Shown in pieces: positions 33,924-41,641 of a stretch of 64,000 nucleotides of DNA. The stretch spans positions 1 to 64,000 of the forward strand of contig JAZNDW010000001.1 of the NCBI GenBank assembly GCA_045588245.1. Reading direction: 5' to 3'. Position 1 is the stretch's first letter. Every line of letters begins with the position of its first letter. The DNA comes from DTU064 sp045588245 (GTDB taxonomy: Bacteria > Bacillota > Clostridia > Oscillospirales > CAG-272). The position numbers and the translations under genes were made by a program. The notes below the pieces were generated by a model, which was given only the letters and a program-made list of their open reading frames with translations, ran no database searches and was not told where the DNA came from.

Positions 33924-36900
33924 TTATGAAAGGCTACCTCCTTTCTTTCCCTTACGCAATCTTTGATATATATACATAACAGCAGCAGTTAAAACTAAGA
34001 TACTGCCTAATGTATAACAAATCAGTTCTGCGGCAGCGCCGGTAGCAGGAAGTTTAAATTCCGCTTCGTCTACGTTTGTGACGGTTACGTCAAGTCCCGG
34101 CATTCCTTCGCCTTCCGTACGTATTGCCACAGTAAATAGTGTTGCATTGAACGGATGCTCGGAAACCGAGATTGATGTCTTCGTCATCTGCAGGTACCTG
34201 CCGTTTATTGTCAATGCATCGCCCGAAAGAATTACAGTGCTTGCAGAGGAAGCATTATTGACTACTGATACGTTCGTACCGTCGCTATAGAGGTATACGT
34301 CACGTGTTGAGTGTTTCAGAACGGTTCGACCGCCCGATACAACGGGTGTCCACCACTGAAACTGATCGTTAGGATCATTCTCTTTAACGATAAGATTACC
34401 GTAAGAATCGATCGCTAATGCGTTTGCACCTGTAAAAATACGATAATTACCCGACTGACCGAGGTCGCTTACTTTCAACCAAGTTATGATCTTTACGCCC
34501 GGAGCCGTATCATAATCGTATTCCGCATCGTATGCAGGAGGCTCGTCTTCCACAACTGTATAGACGATAGGCGTTACGCCGTCGTGACCGTAGTAAGGTA
34601 AGCCTTCAAAGATTCCTTGCCATCCGTTTGCTTCGCTCAACGTGAGCGAAATGCCTGTTTCAACACCGTCAGCATACAGATGAACGACTACCGAATCTGC
34701 AGTGTGATGAAGTGTATCAGCCCACACTTTATTGACAGTAACGTAAGTCTGATCATCGTTATCAACGAGCATATTTTCAATTTCTATGACCGTTCCGTTT
34801 ACGATATCCTTGCGTACAAGCGAGAACACAAGACCGTCTTCCGAAACTGCATCTCCTCCCAGGTCAAGCTGGAAGTAAAGGTCATGGTCATGAGCTACCA
34901 AACGGTTTTCAAGATAGTAAATAACCTGATTCAGAACATCCGACTCTACTGTAGCACCGTAGAAATAATCGGAAGAATTTCCGCTTGCGTGATCATACGT
35001 TAAGTAATAACCGCTTGCATTTTTCAGTCGGAATCCGTACTGATTTGTAGTTACAGACCACTGTGCATCAAGTCCGAGCGTTGAATCCTGTGCATTTGCT
35101 TGTGTCATCCAATAGAATCCTTGCACAGAATTATATGCGAGTGCCCGTCCGCCGTTCAAGAGTACGTATGTTACTCCGTCTTCAAGCGAATCTGTCTTTA
35201 CCCATTTGATCTGTTCAGGCAGGTTCTTTGTAATAATGCTGTTGGTTTCAAATCCCGGAACCTGAATTTCTTCGGCAGTATATTCCACCTCTATCAGTTG
35301 TGAATTGTCACCTAGCTTATACTTCGGCAGACCCGTCCATGTATATGTCCAGCCATTCGATTCGGTAAGAACTGCGTAACGCGGAACACGAACTCCGTCG
35401 GCTGACAGATACACGATAATACTGTTGGGCAGATCCGTTGCCATGGGGTCCCAAACTTTCTCTACGCGTATCTTTGTTGTTTCTTCGTCCTTTTGGTTAG
35501 TAAACAGCATTGAAACGATCTTGAGCGTATCGTTTACGCTGCTTTCAATGGCGGCGTAGCCTTCCGTTACGTCACCGTCAGGACCGTGAAGCGTAGTTGT
35601 TTCAATCGTCGCCGTGCCTCTGTTATTTAACGTTATACGAATCAGGTCATCGCCCATTGAAGGATAACCCGAAGGCGGCGTCGTTTCTTTTATGTAATAA
35701 GTTTTACCTGCCGACAGACCCCAACATTTAGCAACGCCGTCAACAACAGTAAACTGATACTTGTGTGAATCGGGAACACCGTTGTCATCCATGTCACTGT
35801 TATAATCTTCGATGGAGTCCCAAAGCTGTGCTACATTGGGTGTAGCGTGAACGCTGCAAATGTCGTTGGCACAAGCTTCGCAGGTATATATTGAGAATAC
35901 GGCACCGTCAAGCTTTTCTGTTGTGTAAATATCCTCTTTTGTAAGCTCGAGTGCATATCTGGGAGCGAGATTGAAGTAGATCGAACAGTTCGACTGCGAG
36001 CTTCCGCGCTCCATATAATATACATTCATAATATGAGTGCCGTCACTGATGTTGTGACCGAGAATTTCCTCAAAAGTCTTTGTGGTAACTTCCCCGCCGT
36101 CCTTACCGTAAGTGACAGTTCCGACCGAGAAGTCGATCTCGCCGTACATAACACCGTGAACACCGCCGACGTCGAGGAGCAATTCGCCGTCAACACAGAC
36201 CCAAAGGTCATCGTCGCCGTGGAATTCGAACACCATGTGTTCGCCGCGCGTGGAGATGTTGCCGTAATTTCCGTACTGGTCCTGACTTCCGCTTTCATCG
36301 GGAAGGAAGAATTCAATTCTTGAATTTATTCCGAACCAATAGTTTGTTCCCGCGTCATCAATACTGCTGTAGACTATATTATTCTGAGTATACGAATCCT
36401 TTGCATCGTATTCATAACCCGGCGTCAAAATTGAATCTAAGTATTGATCTATCTGATCCTCATCGAAAATATACGGAGAGTTGAACGGCAAGAAGTCGGA
36501 GTAGATACCGATACCGCCGTCCTTGCGGGAGTCGGAAGTACGCTCGAGGTAATTGTATAGATAAAATCTTTTGTTTGTTTGGTTATATGACGCAGCATTA
36601 TATCTTGCGTCAAGATAATAATAACCGTCATGCTCACCGTCGTAATTTTCGGTTGTGGAATCCATGTACTGGAACAGATAGTTACCTGTGCCGACATAAT
36701 TCTTGCCGATAACGTCGGTTTCGTGGTTAAACAACAGATCTAACAGATCTTTACCGCCTGACGTCTGATATACATTCTGAAGAATGCCGGCAGTAATGGT
36801 ACTCTGGTTGTTGTTTTGTGTATTTCTGCCGTTTGCATAGGAGATATCTCCGCCTGCATCATAGTCAACAAGGACGAAATTCAAGGGTAATTCGCCCGTA

Positions 36901-39533
36901 TACGGAACTATATTGCCGTTTTGAACCATGCTCCAAGTTTCACTGTGTGTAGCAGATGTTATTGTGCCTGTACTTGTTAAGCTGAGCACATTAAACAGTA
37001 CGTTGTAGTCGAATACGTGTGTTGCGATAAAGTCATCAGTATCAAGGCTGTCGACTGTATCCTCCGTTTCGATACCAACATCGTATGTAGCAGCAATCCA
37101 ATCCGCATAGAATACGGTGTCCTGACTGATCTGTGCTGTCACTTCTATTTCATCGTTCGGGTCAACTTTATAGTAGGTCTGCGATGTTATGTCATACCAC
37201 CCTTGCAAAGTGTAGCCGTACTTTGCGGGAGATGTCCACGTTTCTGGAAGCGTGATCGTTGTTGCCGATCCGTTACTGTTCTTTACAGCGGGAGAGTTTA
37301 AGTTATCCGAACCGTAAAGCCCCATAAGTCCGCCGTTTGTACCGTCAAACCAAACGTTATAAAACTCTCCGACAACTGCAAGATAGAATTTTGCCGCCTG
37401 ACTTTGATTCGAAACGCGGTTGAACGTTACGTTTCCGTTTGATATCACAATACCTGTGTAATAATTGTTACCTCTTGCCGTGAACTGACCGTCACCTACC
37501 GAGGTCAACGTGGAAGAGTTTCTGCCGCCTGTAGTGGTACCGTAGTCAGTTCTTGTCGAAGTACTGTTATCAAACGCATGGATATAACGGGCTGAACCGT
37601 AATTCTGGATATAATATGACGAGCCTGCAGTACCGTTTCTCGAGAAAGACCAGAACATACCGTTATCACTCGTTTCCCAGCTGATCGTACCGTCGGAATT
37701 GACAGTGATCGGTACAGCGTAACCTGTAGTGTCACCTGTTTTTGCGGTTATAGCATAATACTGACCGTTATATAACGTATACAGCACATACTGAACGTTG
37801 CCTGAAGCATTAAGTGTATTAAAATTAACCGTCGTCGCTGTTGTAATTCCGATCGCTCTTGGATAGTTGGCAAGAACTGTACCTACAACAGAGAAGCTGC
37901 CCTGCGAGAAGTCGAACGTATCAACCTTTTCGGTGGTACTGTCACCTGACTCAACATCTTCGTCAGACCCCGACACTTCGGCATTCAACAGCTCAACTCC
38001 GTCATCTGCGAAGTGGACAGCTACACCTACGTCTTCGGCATTTTGATCGATAGCATCTGTGTAGCTTATCTGAACGTGAACGGTCGATTCGGGTTCGACG
38101 GTCACACCGTCACTTACGAAACTGATGTCAAAGAACCTTGCAAACGAAAGCATCAGCTCCTCGGCTTCTTCAGATTCGTTATCATCGGTCATTGCAATGA
38201 CGGACTGATCATAGTAATATTCATATTCATCCGTGCCGGGGAGGATCTCTTTTACAGTAAGACGTACATTTTCCGGAAGCTTTGCGTCTGTGCCGTATCT
38301 TACCTTAACGGTATAATCAGCACCGTGATACGAAAGTATCGTTACGTCTCCGTTTGGAACAACGCCGTAGCCGACTATGTTTTCATTGTGAAGCTCATAC
38401 GTAACGTATGACACCGTATTATTAACGTCGCCCTCTATAACCTTGATGGTTACAGGATGATCGTCTACAGCAGGCGTAATACTTGCTACAATACCGACGT
38501 GATCGGCATCCGAGCCCGATGATTGATCATAATCAAAGAATACAAGGTCGCCAATTTTGGGGAAATAACTGTCAGATTCTGCATAACGTCCCGCTTTTAC
38601 AAGTTCCGATACCCATTCTCCCGAATCGGAAGAAAGCGGAAAATCACAAACAAATGAATAATTAAGGACGAAGCTTGCGAACATAGCGTCCCAATCTTCG
38701 TACGGGTAGCCGTACCATGCACCATAACGTGTGTAGCTGTTAAGCTCGCCGTCAACAAGCACGACATTCTTTTGGCTTCCCTGATAATCAAGCTGCGTTT
38801 CCGCAACAGCAATGATGTCGGTCGGCCAATTGCCCGTAAGAGTGAGATTGTTCAAAAACTCGCTCCACTCTTCTTCAGTTTCAACGTCTGCTGTCAGATC
38901 AAGATTATATATAAGACAAGCGGCTTCGTGTTCGTGAACGGGAACGGAGCAGTCAAGCTCGCCAAGATCGTCATAGCAAGCATCGCTGTGCTGATGAGCA
39001 CCAAGATCACACAGGTAAGCATCCTCTTTGCGTGCATCCATCGGATAGCAGGCGTCAACGTGCTCGTGTACTGTGAGAAGACAGGTAAGAACAAGCTCTG
39101 CTTCACCCGTTTTCTTCAGACACTCTTCTGTGTGATTATGGACCACTGCGTTACCGTATCCGCAATTCAACGTTTGCGTTTCATCGTAACACAGCTCATC
39201 GTGAAGATGTTCTTTGATCTCTGTAAGAGTACAGTAAAGTTCTCCTTTTGCGTTATAACAAAAGGTGTCATGTGTATGTATGACGATTACAGATTCATCG
39301 AAACTGCACGTATATTCATAAAGCTCAGATTCTGTGTAGCAGTCTATATTGTGCACGTGCGCTTCATATCCGCAAATAGGATCGTCGCGCATGGTGATTG
39401 CAGGTAAAATCAATATGTACGTCGTGCAAAATACGACAAAGATTGCGAGTGTACGAACTATGCCTTTTAGCCATTTGCTTTTCTTATAATCAGCATATAG
39501 TTTTGCAGCCGACTGCAAAAAAGCATTTCCCAA
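33924..39533 (-). CDS. Giant LPATG pilus-tip adhesin with HxHx3C repeats, CHAP-like and fibro-slime domains
   Basis: An 1869-residue secreted protein. Positions below count from a GTG two codons upstream; the preferred start is TTG 39533, 7 nt after AAGGAGG. A signal segment (26-50) ends ILPAITM. Residues 57-210 hold seven HxHx3C motifs, spaced 20-27 residues, with an extra Cys between each pair. Residues of about 245-400 resemble a CHAP/NlpC-type domain, but the catalytic Cys position reads Asp284 (WDAMF), while His347 remains (ADHVGIV). Later parts include a trefoil-like region (585-720) and a Listeria-Bacteroides-type repeat (765-815). A fibro-slime/PA14-like domain (about 970-1195, with FHGDDDLWVCVDG) is followed by a SpaA domain with E-box YYIKETTPPSGY. 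Two Cna-B domains precede LPATG (1830-1834). It is probably the pilus tip. Confidence 0.9.
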   Translation of the reverse strand: MGNAFLQSAAKLYADYKKSKWLKGIVRTLAIFVVFCTTYILILPAITMRDDPICGYEAHVHNIDCYTESELYEYTCSFDESVIVIHTHDTFCYNAKGELYCTLTEIKEHLHDELCYDETQTLNCGYGNAVVHNHTEECLKKTGEAELVLTCLLTVHEHVDACYPMDARKEDAYLCDLGAHQHSDACYDDLGELDCSVPVHEHEAACLIYNLDLTADVETEEEWSEFLNNLTLTGNWPTDIIAVAETQLDYQGSQKNVVLVDGELNSYTRYGAWYGYPYEDWDAMFASFVLNYSFVCDFPLSSDSGEWVSELVKAGRYAESDSYFPKIGDLVFFDYDQSSGSDADHVGIVASITPAVDDHPVTIKVIEGDVNNTVSYVTYELHNENIVGYGVVPNGDVTILSYHGADYTVKVRYGTDAKLPENVRLTVKEILPGTDEYEYYYDQSVIAMTDDNESEEAEELMLSFARFFDISFVSDGVTVEPESTVHVQISYTDAIDQNAEDVGVAVHFADDGVELLNAEVSGSDEDVESGDSTTEKVDTFDFSQGSFSVVGTVLANYPRAIGITTATTVNFNTLNASGNVQYVLYTLYNGQYYAITAKTGDTTGYAVPITVNSDGTISWETSDNGMFWSFSRNGTAGSSYYIQNYGSARYIHAFDNSTSTRTDYGTTTGGRNSSTLTSVGDGQFTARGNNYYTGIVISNGNVTFNRVSNQSQAAKFYLAVVGEFYNVWFDGTNGGLMGLYGSDNLNSPAVKNSNGSATTITLPETWTSPAKYGYTLQGWYDITSQTYYKVDPNDEIEVTAQISQDTVFYADWIAATYDVGIETEDTVDSLDTDDFIATHVFDYNVLFNVLSLTSTGTITSATHSETWSMVQNGNIVPYTGELPLNFVLVDYDAGGDISYANGRNTQNNNQSTITAGILQNVYQTSGGKDLLDLLFNHETDVIGKNYVGTGNYLFQYMDSTTENYDGEHDGYYYLDARYNAASYNQTNKRFYLYNYLERTSDSRKDGGIGIYSDFLPFNSPYIFDEDQIDQYLDSILTPGYEYDAKDSYTQNNIVYSSIDDAGTNYWFGINSRIEFFLPDESGSQDQYGNYGNISTRGEHMVFEFHGDDDLWVCVDGELLLDVGGVHGVMYGEIDFSVGTVTYGKDGGEVTTKTFEEILGHNISDGTHIMNVYYMERGSSQSNCSIYFNLAPRYALELTKEDIYTTEKLDGAVFSIYTCEACANDICSVHATPNVAQLWDSIEDYNSDMDDNGVPDSHKYQFTVVDGVAKCWGLSAGKTYYIKETTPPSGYPSMGDDLIRITLNNRGTATIETTTLHGPDGDVTEGYAAIESSVNDTLKIVSMLFTNQKDEETTKIRVEKVWDPMATDLPNSIIVYLSADGVRVPRYAVLTESNGWTYTWTGLPKYKLGDNSQLIEVEYTAEEIQVPGFETNSIITKNLPEQIKWVKTDSLEDGVTYVLLNGGRALAYNSVQGFYWMTQANAQDSTLGLDAQWSVTTNQYGFRLKNASGYYLTYDHASGNSSDYFYGATVESDVLNQVIYYLENRLVAHDHDLYFQLDLGGDAVSEDGLVFSLVRKDIVNGTVIEIENMLVDNDDQTYVTVNKVWADTLHHTADSVVVHLYADGVETGISLTLSEANGWQGIFEGLPYYGHDGVTPIVYTVVEDEPPAYDAEYDYDTAPGVKIITWLKVSDLGQSGNYRIFTGANALAIDSYGNLIVKENDPNDQFQWWTPVVSGGRTVLKHSTRDVYLYSDGTNVSVVNNASSASTVILSGDALTINGRYLQMTKTSISVSEHPFNATLFTVAIRTEGEGMPGLDVTVTNVDEAEFKLPATGAAAELICYTLGSILVLTAAVMYIYQRLRKGKKGGSLS

Positions 39534-39584
39534 AATCACACCTCCTTTATAATTCTATATATGTTATTCATTTTATTAAACAAG

Positions 39585-40160
39585 TTATTTGACTTCGCCG
39601 AAGGATTGAATCGGCCATACACGATAAACAATTTTTCCTACGATATCATCACTGAACACACAACCGACGCTGCTGTGGCGTGAGTCAATAGAAGTTTCAC
39701 GTTGGTCACCTATGAGAAAATAGGAATCATCGGGTACCTGATACGGTAATTCAAGATCGCAAATTCCGAAAGATTTTTCTTCAATATAAGGCTCGTCAAT
39801 AACAACGTCATCAACGATGATCGTGCCGTCCTCCAAAATATCGACCCACGAACCGGGACCTGCGATACACCGTTTCACAAGAACTTTGTTTCCGTAATAA
39901 AAAGCAATTATATCTCCCTGCTCTATTTTCCCGGATTTTAACGATATTACTATCTGTCCTTCTTCAAGCGTCGGAGTCATTGACGCACCGAATATTTGAA
40001 GCACCGGAAGCCAAAGTGTTGCGACGAGTACTGCAACAGCCGCGGCCGTGATAAGTGTATATACGGTACTCTTTAACGTTTTGATGTACCGCTTTTTGTA
40101 ATTTTCTCTTTTAAGTTCCTGTTCGACTTCAGAAACGTGCGGCATTCTTACTTCTTTCAC
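39585..40160 (-). CDS. lepB: Signal peptidase I dedicated to the pilus operon
   Basis: A membrane serine protease that removes signal peptides. The catalytic Ser is in GASMTPTL and the general-base Lys in KVLVKRCIAGPG; the later box IGDQRETSIDSRHSS is also present. One membrane segment lies near residues 35-55. GTG 40160 is preferred since it is 7 nt after GAGG, but a nearby ATG is possible. Genes of this type are often placed within sortase pilus islands, where they process the pilins. It lies between the coiled-coil gene and the adhesin. Confidence 0.93.
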   Translation of the reverse strand: MKEVRMPHVSEVEQELKRENYKKRYIKTLKSTVYTLITAAAVAVLVATLWLPVLQIFGASMTPTLEEGQIVISLKSGKIEQGDIIAFYYGNKVLVKRCIAGPGSWVDILEDGTIIVDDVVIDEPYIEEKSFGICDLELPYQVPDDSYFLIGDQRETSIDSRHSSVGCVFSDDIVGKIVYRVWPIQSFGEVK

Positions 40161-40172
40161 CGTCACACCTCG

Positions 40173-40562
40173 TTATTCAGCTTTGTCGTGCAAGATTTCA
40201 TGTATCTCCTCTATGAGAGTATTCACTTCAACAACTGCGTTCTCTGCTGTTTTTTTGATCCTTTCCGCCTCTTCGGTTGCTTCAGCAATCAAAGCTTGAC
40301 ACCTGATCCTTGTATCTTCTTCCATAATTCTAATATTATATAGATACTGCTGTGCTGCTTTCTGTGTCGCTTCAAGAACACCGTTTACAGCCAAAACAGC
40401 CGTTGCAAGATCACCTGCATTTTCAATACGAAGATTTCGCTCAGCAAGCTCTGCTTCTTTCTCTTTGAGCAGTTCATTCAGACGTTCCGTTTCCTTGATT
40501 TGCGTTAACAGCAGCTCTAAAAGCTGTGAACGATTCATTTTCTTCAACATATTATTTGCCAT
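40173..40562 (-). CDS. Coiled-coil protein heading the pilus operon
   Basis: I cannot assign a function. The 129 residues are almost entirely helical: a heptad-rich stretch (LLELLLTQIKETERLNELLKEKEAELAERN) and a second helix with alanine-rich repeats (ALIAEATEEAERIKKTAENA). There is no signal peptide or membrane segment, so it should be cytoplasmic. It is the first gene after the pilus promoter, with GGGAGG before the ATG, and is 12 bp from lepB. The layout vaguely recalls DivIVA-like proteins, so a positioning or scaffolding role is possible, but that is inference. Confidence 0.7.
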   Translation of the reverse strand: MANNMLKKMNRSQLLELLLTQIKETERLNELLKEKEAELAERNLRIENAGDLATAVLAVNGVLEATQKAAQQYLYNIRIMEEDTRIRCQALIAEATEEAERIKKTAENAVVEVNTLIEEIHEILHDKAE

Positions 40563-40632
40563 TTTAACGCCTCCCGGAACAACAAATTCTATTGACTGTA
40601 ATTATTACTACAATAACAATTAATTTGCATCT

Positions 40633-40767
40633 AATCTATTTAATTGTATCCAATCTATTTAATAGTACTGGTTCCATTTTTTGCCATTAGCAAGGCAAAA
40701 AAATATAAACGATACCTGACTCTCTGCTTTCCGTGCGTATTATATCATTAATCAATATATATTGCAA
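40633..40767 (-). promoter_or_regulatory. Pilus operon promoter and leader
   Basis: TTGCAA (40762-40767) and TATAAT (40739-40744) with a 17-bp spacer. The leader of about 170 nt contains a stem (40677-40685 with 40694-40702; TTTTTTGCC/GGCAAAAAA) and two exact copies of AATCTATTTAAT (40633-40644 and 40652-40663) on the plus strand, 19 bp apart, which would put them on the same face of the helix about two turns apart. Confidence 0.75.
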
Positions 40768-41032
40768 TATGTTTTCTCAAAATTTTGCATAATATTTTCG
40801 GTATTTATCTTCGATTATTGGTAATTATGGACAATCGGGGTTGCCCGCGAGGGTTAATTGAGTCATTATGGACATTTTCACCAACTATATAGCGCACTTT
40901 ATGTTCATATTGCACTAACCATCAGATATATTTCTGATCATGATGATACGCTAAAAAGTAATCTAAGAATAACGAATTGTTCAATTACTTAATTTACACG
41001 TCATTTATGGTCATTTTTCACTAAATAAATGC
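40768..41032. other. Intergenic stretch with three related short motifs
   Basis: No gene is visible. Three similar sequences occur on the plus strand: TAATTATGGACAATC (from 40822), GTCATTATGGACATTTTCAC (from 40862) and GTCATTTATGGTCATTTTTC (from 41000). The pattern resembles the multiple short repeats at ends of some insertion sequences, but no transposase remains. Confidence 0.4.
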
Positions 41033-41317
41033 TCATTTACAATGAACACCGTTACCGATTATTGATTTTTCCACATCCACGTTGTATAAATTGGCTATAG
41101 CAAGAATGGAACGGATTATTTTTCCTATATCTACTCCAATTTCTTCCGGACATGGCTTTGCCACATGGTGTGAATCAGAACCGTATATATCATTTATAAG
41201 TTGTGCCACTTCGTCCTCCAGGCGCAAAAGATAATCACGCTTGAAAATTGGATAATAATCGTTTGTTTTGATATTGTCCTGTAGTTCTTTTATTGTAATC
41301 GCAGTTTCTTTGTTCAT
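41033..41317 (-). CDS. Small protein of uncertain family, possibly MazG-like
   Basis: A 94-residue cytoplasmic protein starting at ATG 41317, 6 nt after GGAGG. I do not recognise it firmly. Two helices with LEDEVAQLIND and EEIGVDIGKIIRSILAIANLYNVDVEKSI loosely resemble the acidic helices of MazG-type nucleotide pyrophosphohydrolases, though the EExxE/ExxD set is incomplete. It has its own promoter with a palindrome over the -10 box, suggesting autoregulation or control by a repressor. It separates the pilus and feo loci. Confidence 0.55.
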   Translation of the reverse strand: MNKETAITIKELQDNIKTNDYYPIFKRDYLLRLEDEVAQLINDIYGSDSHHVAKPCPEEIGVDIGKIIRSILAIANLYNVDVEKSIIGNGVHCK

Positions 41318-41341
41318 AAGGAGCCTCCGCCATTCAAAAGC

Positions 41342-41377
41342 GTGTATAATTATACACCATAGTGAGTAATAATACAA
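41342..41377 (-). promoter_or_regulatory. Promoter with a 16-bp palindrome over the -10 box
   Basis: TTGTAT (41372-41377) and TATAAT (41349-41354), spacer 17 bp. The perfect palindrome GTGTATAATTATACAC (41342-41357) covers the -10, as an operator would. Confidence 0.7.
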
Positions 41378-41382
41378 CCCCT

Positions 41383-41421
41383 ATATCAAAAAAAGCAACA
41401 ATAAAGTTGCTTTTTTGATAT
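41383..41421 (-). terminator. Terminator of the feoB transcript
   Basis: A long inverted repeat (41383-41399 with 41406-41421) with a GCAAC/GTTGC core and T7 on the minus strand. Confidence 0.9.
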
Positions 41422-41447
41422 GAAGTACGATTAGGTCAAAATTAAAC

Positions 41448-41612
41448 TCAAATTTTATCTGCGTCAATATGATTTCCGCTGCAATTGCCGCCACATTGTT
41501 TCGAATAAGGACATCCCACGCAAGCATTCCCGTGTTTTTTTGATCTGTATAGGTAATAAGCAATGCCGCCGACAATCAGCACTACGACCGCAATAATAAT
41601 ATAATCAATCAT
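41448..41612 (-). CDS. FeoB-associated Cys-rich membrane peptide
   Basis: A 54-residue open frame: MIDYIIIAVVVLIVGGIAYY forms one membrane helix, then a basic stretch and the cluster CVGCPYSKQCGGNC. This is the layout of the short Cys-rich proteins that follow feoB in many Bacillota. The four Cys could carry Fe2+ at the exit of FeoB; this is inferred. It begins 29 bp after the feoB stop. The Shine-Dalgarno is weak, so it may depend on translation of feoB. Confidence 0.88.
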   Translation of the reverse strand: MIDYIIIAVVVLIVGGIAYYLYRSKKHGNACVGCPYSKQCGGNCSGNHIDADKI

Positions 41613-41641
41613 AATTATTTAGATCATAATTCTTATATATT

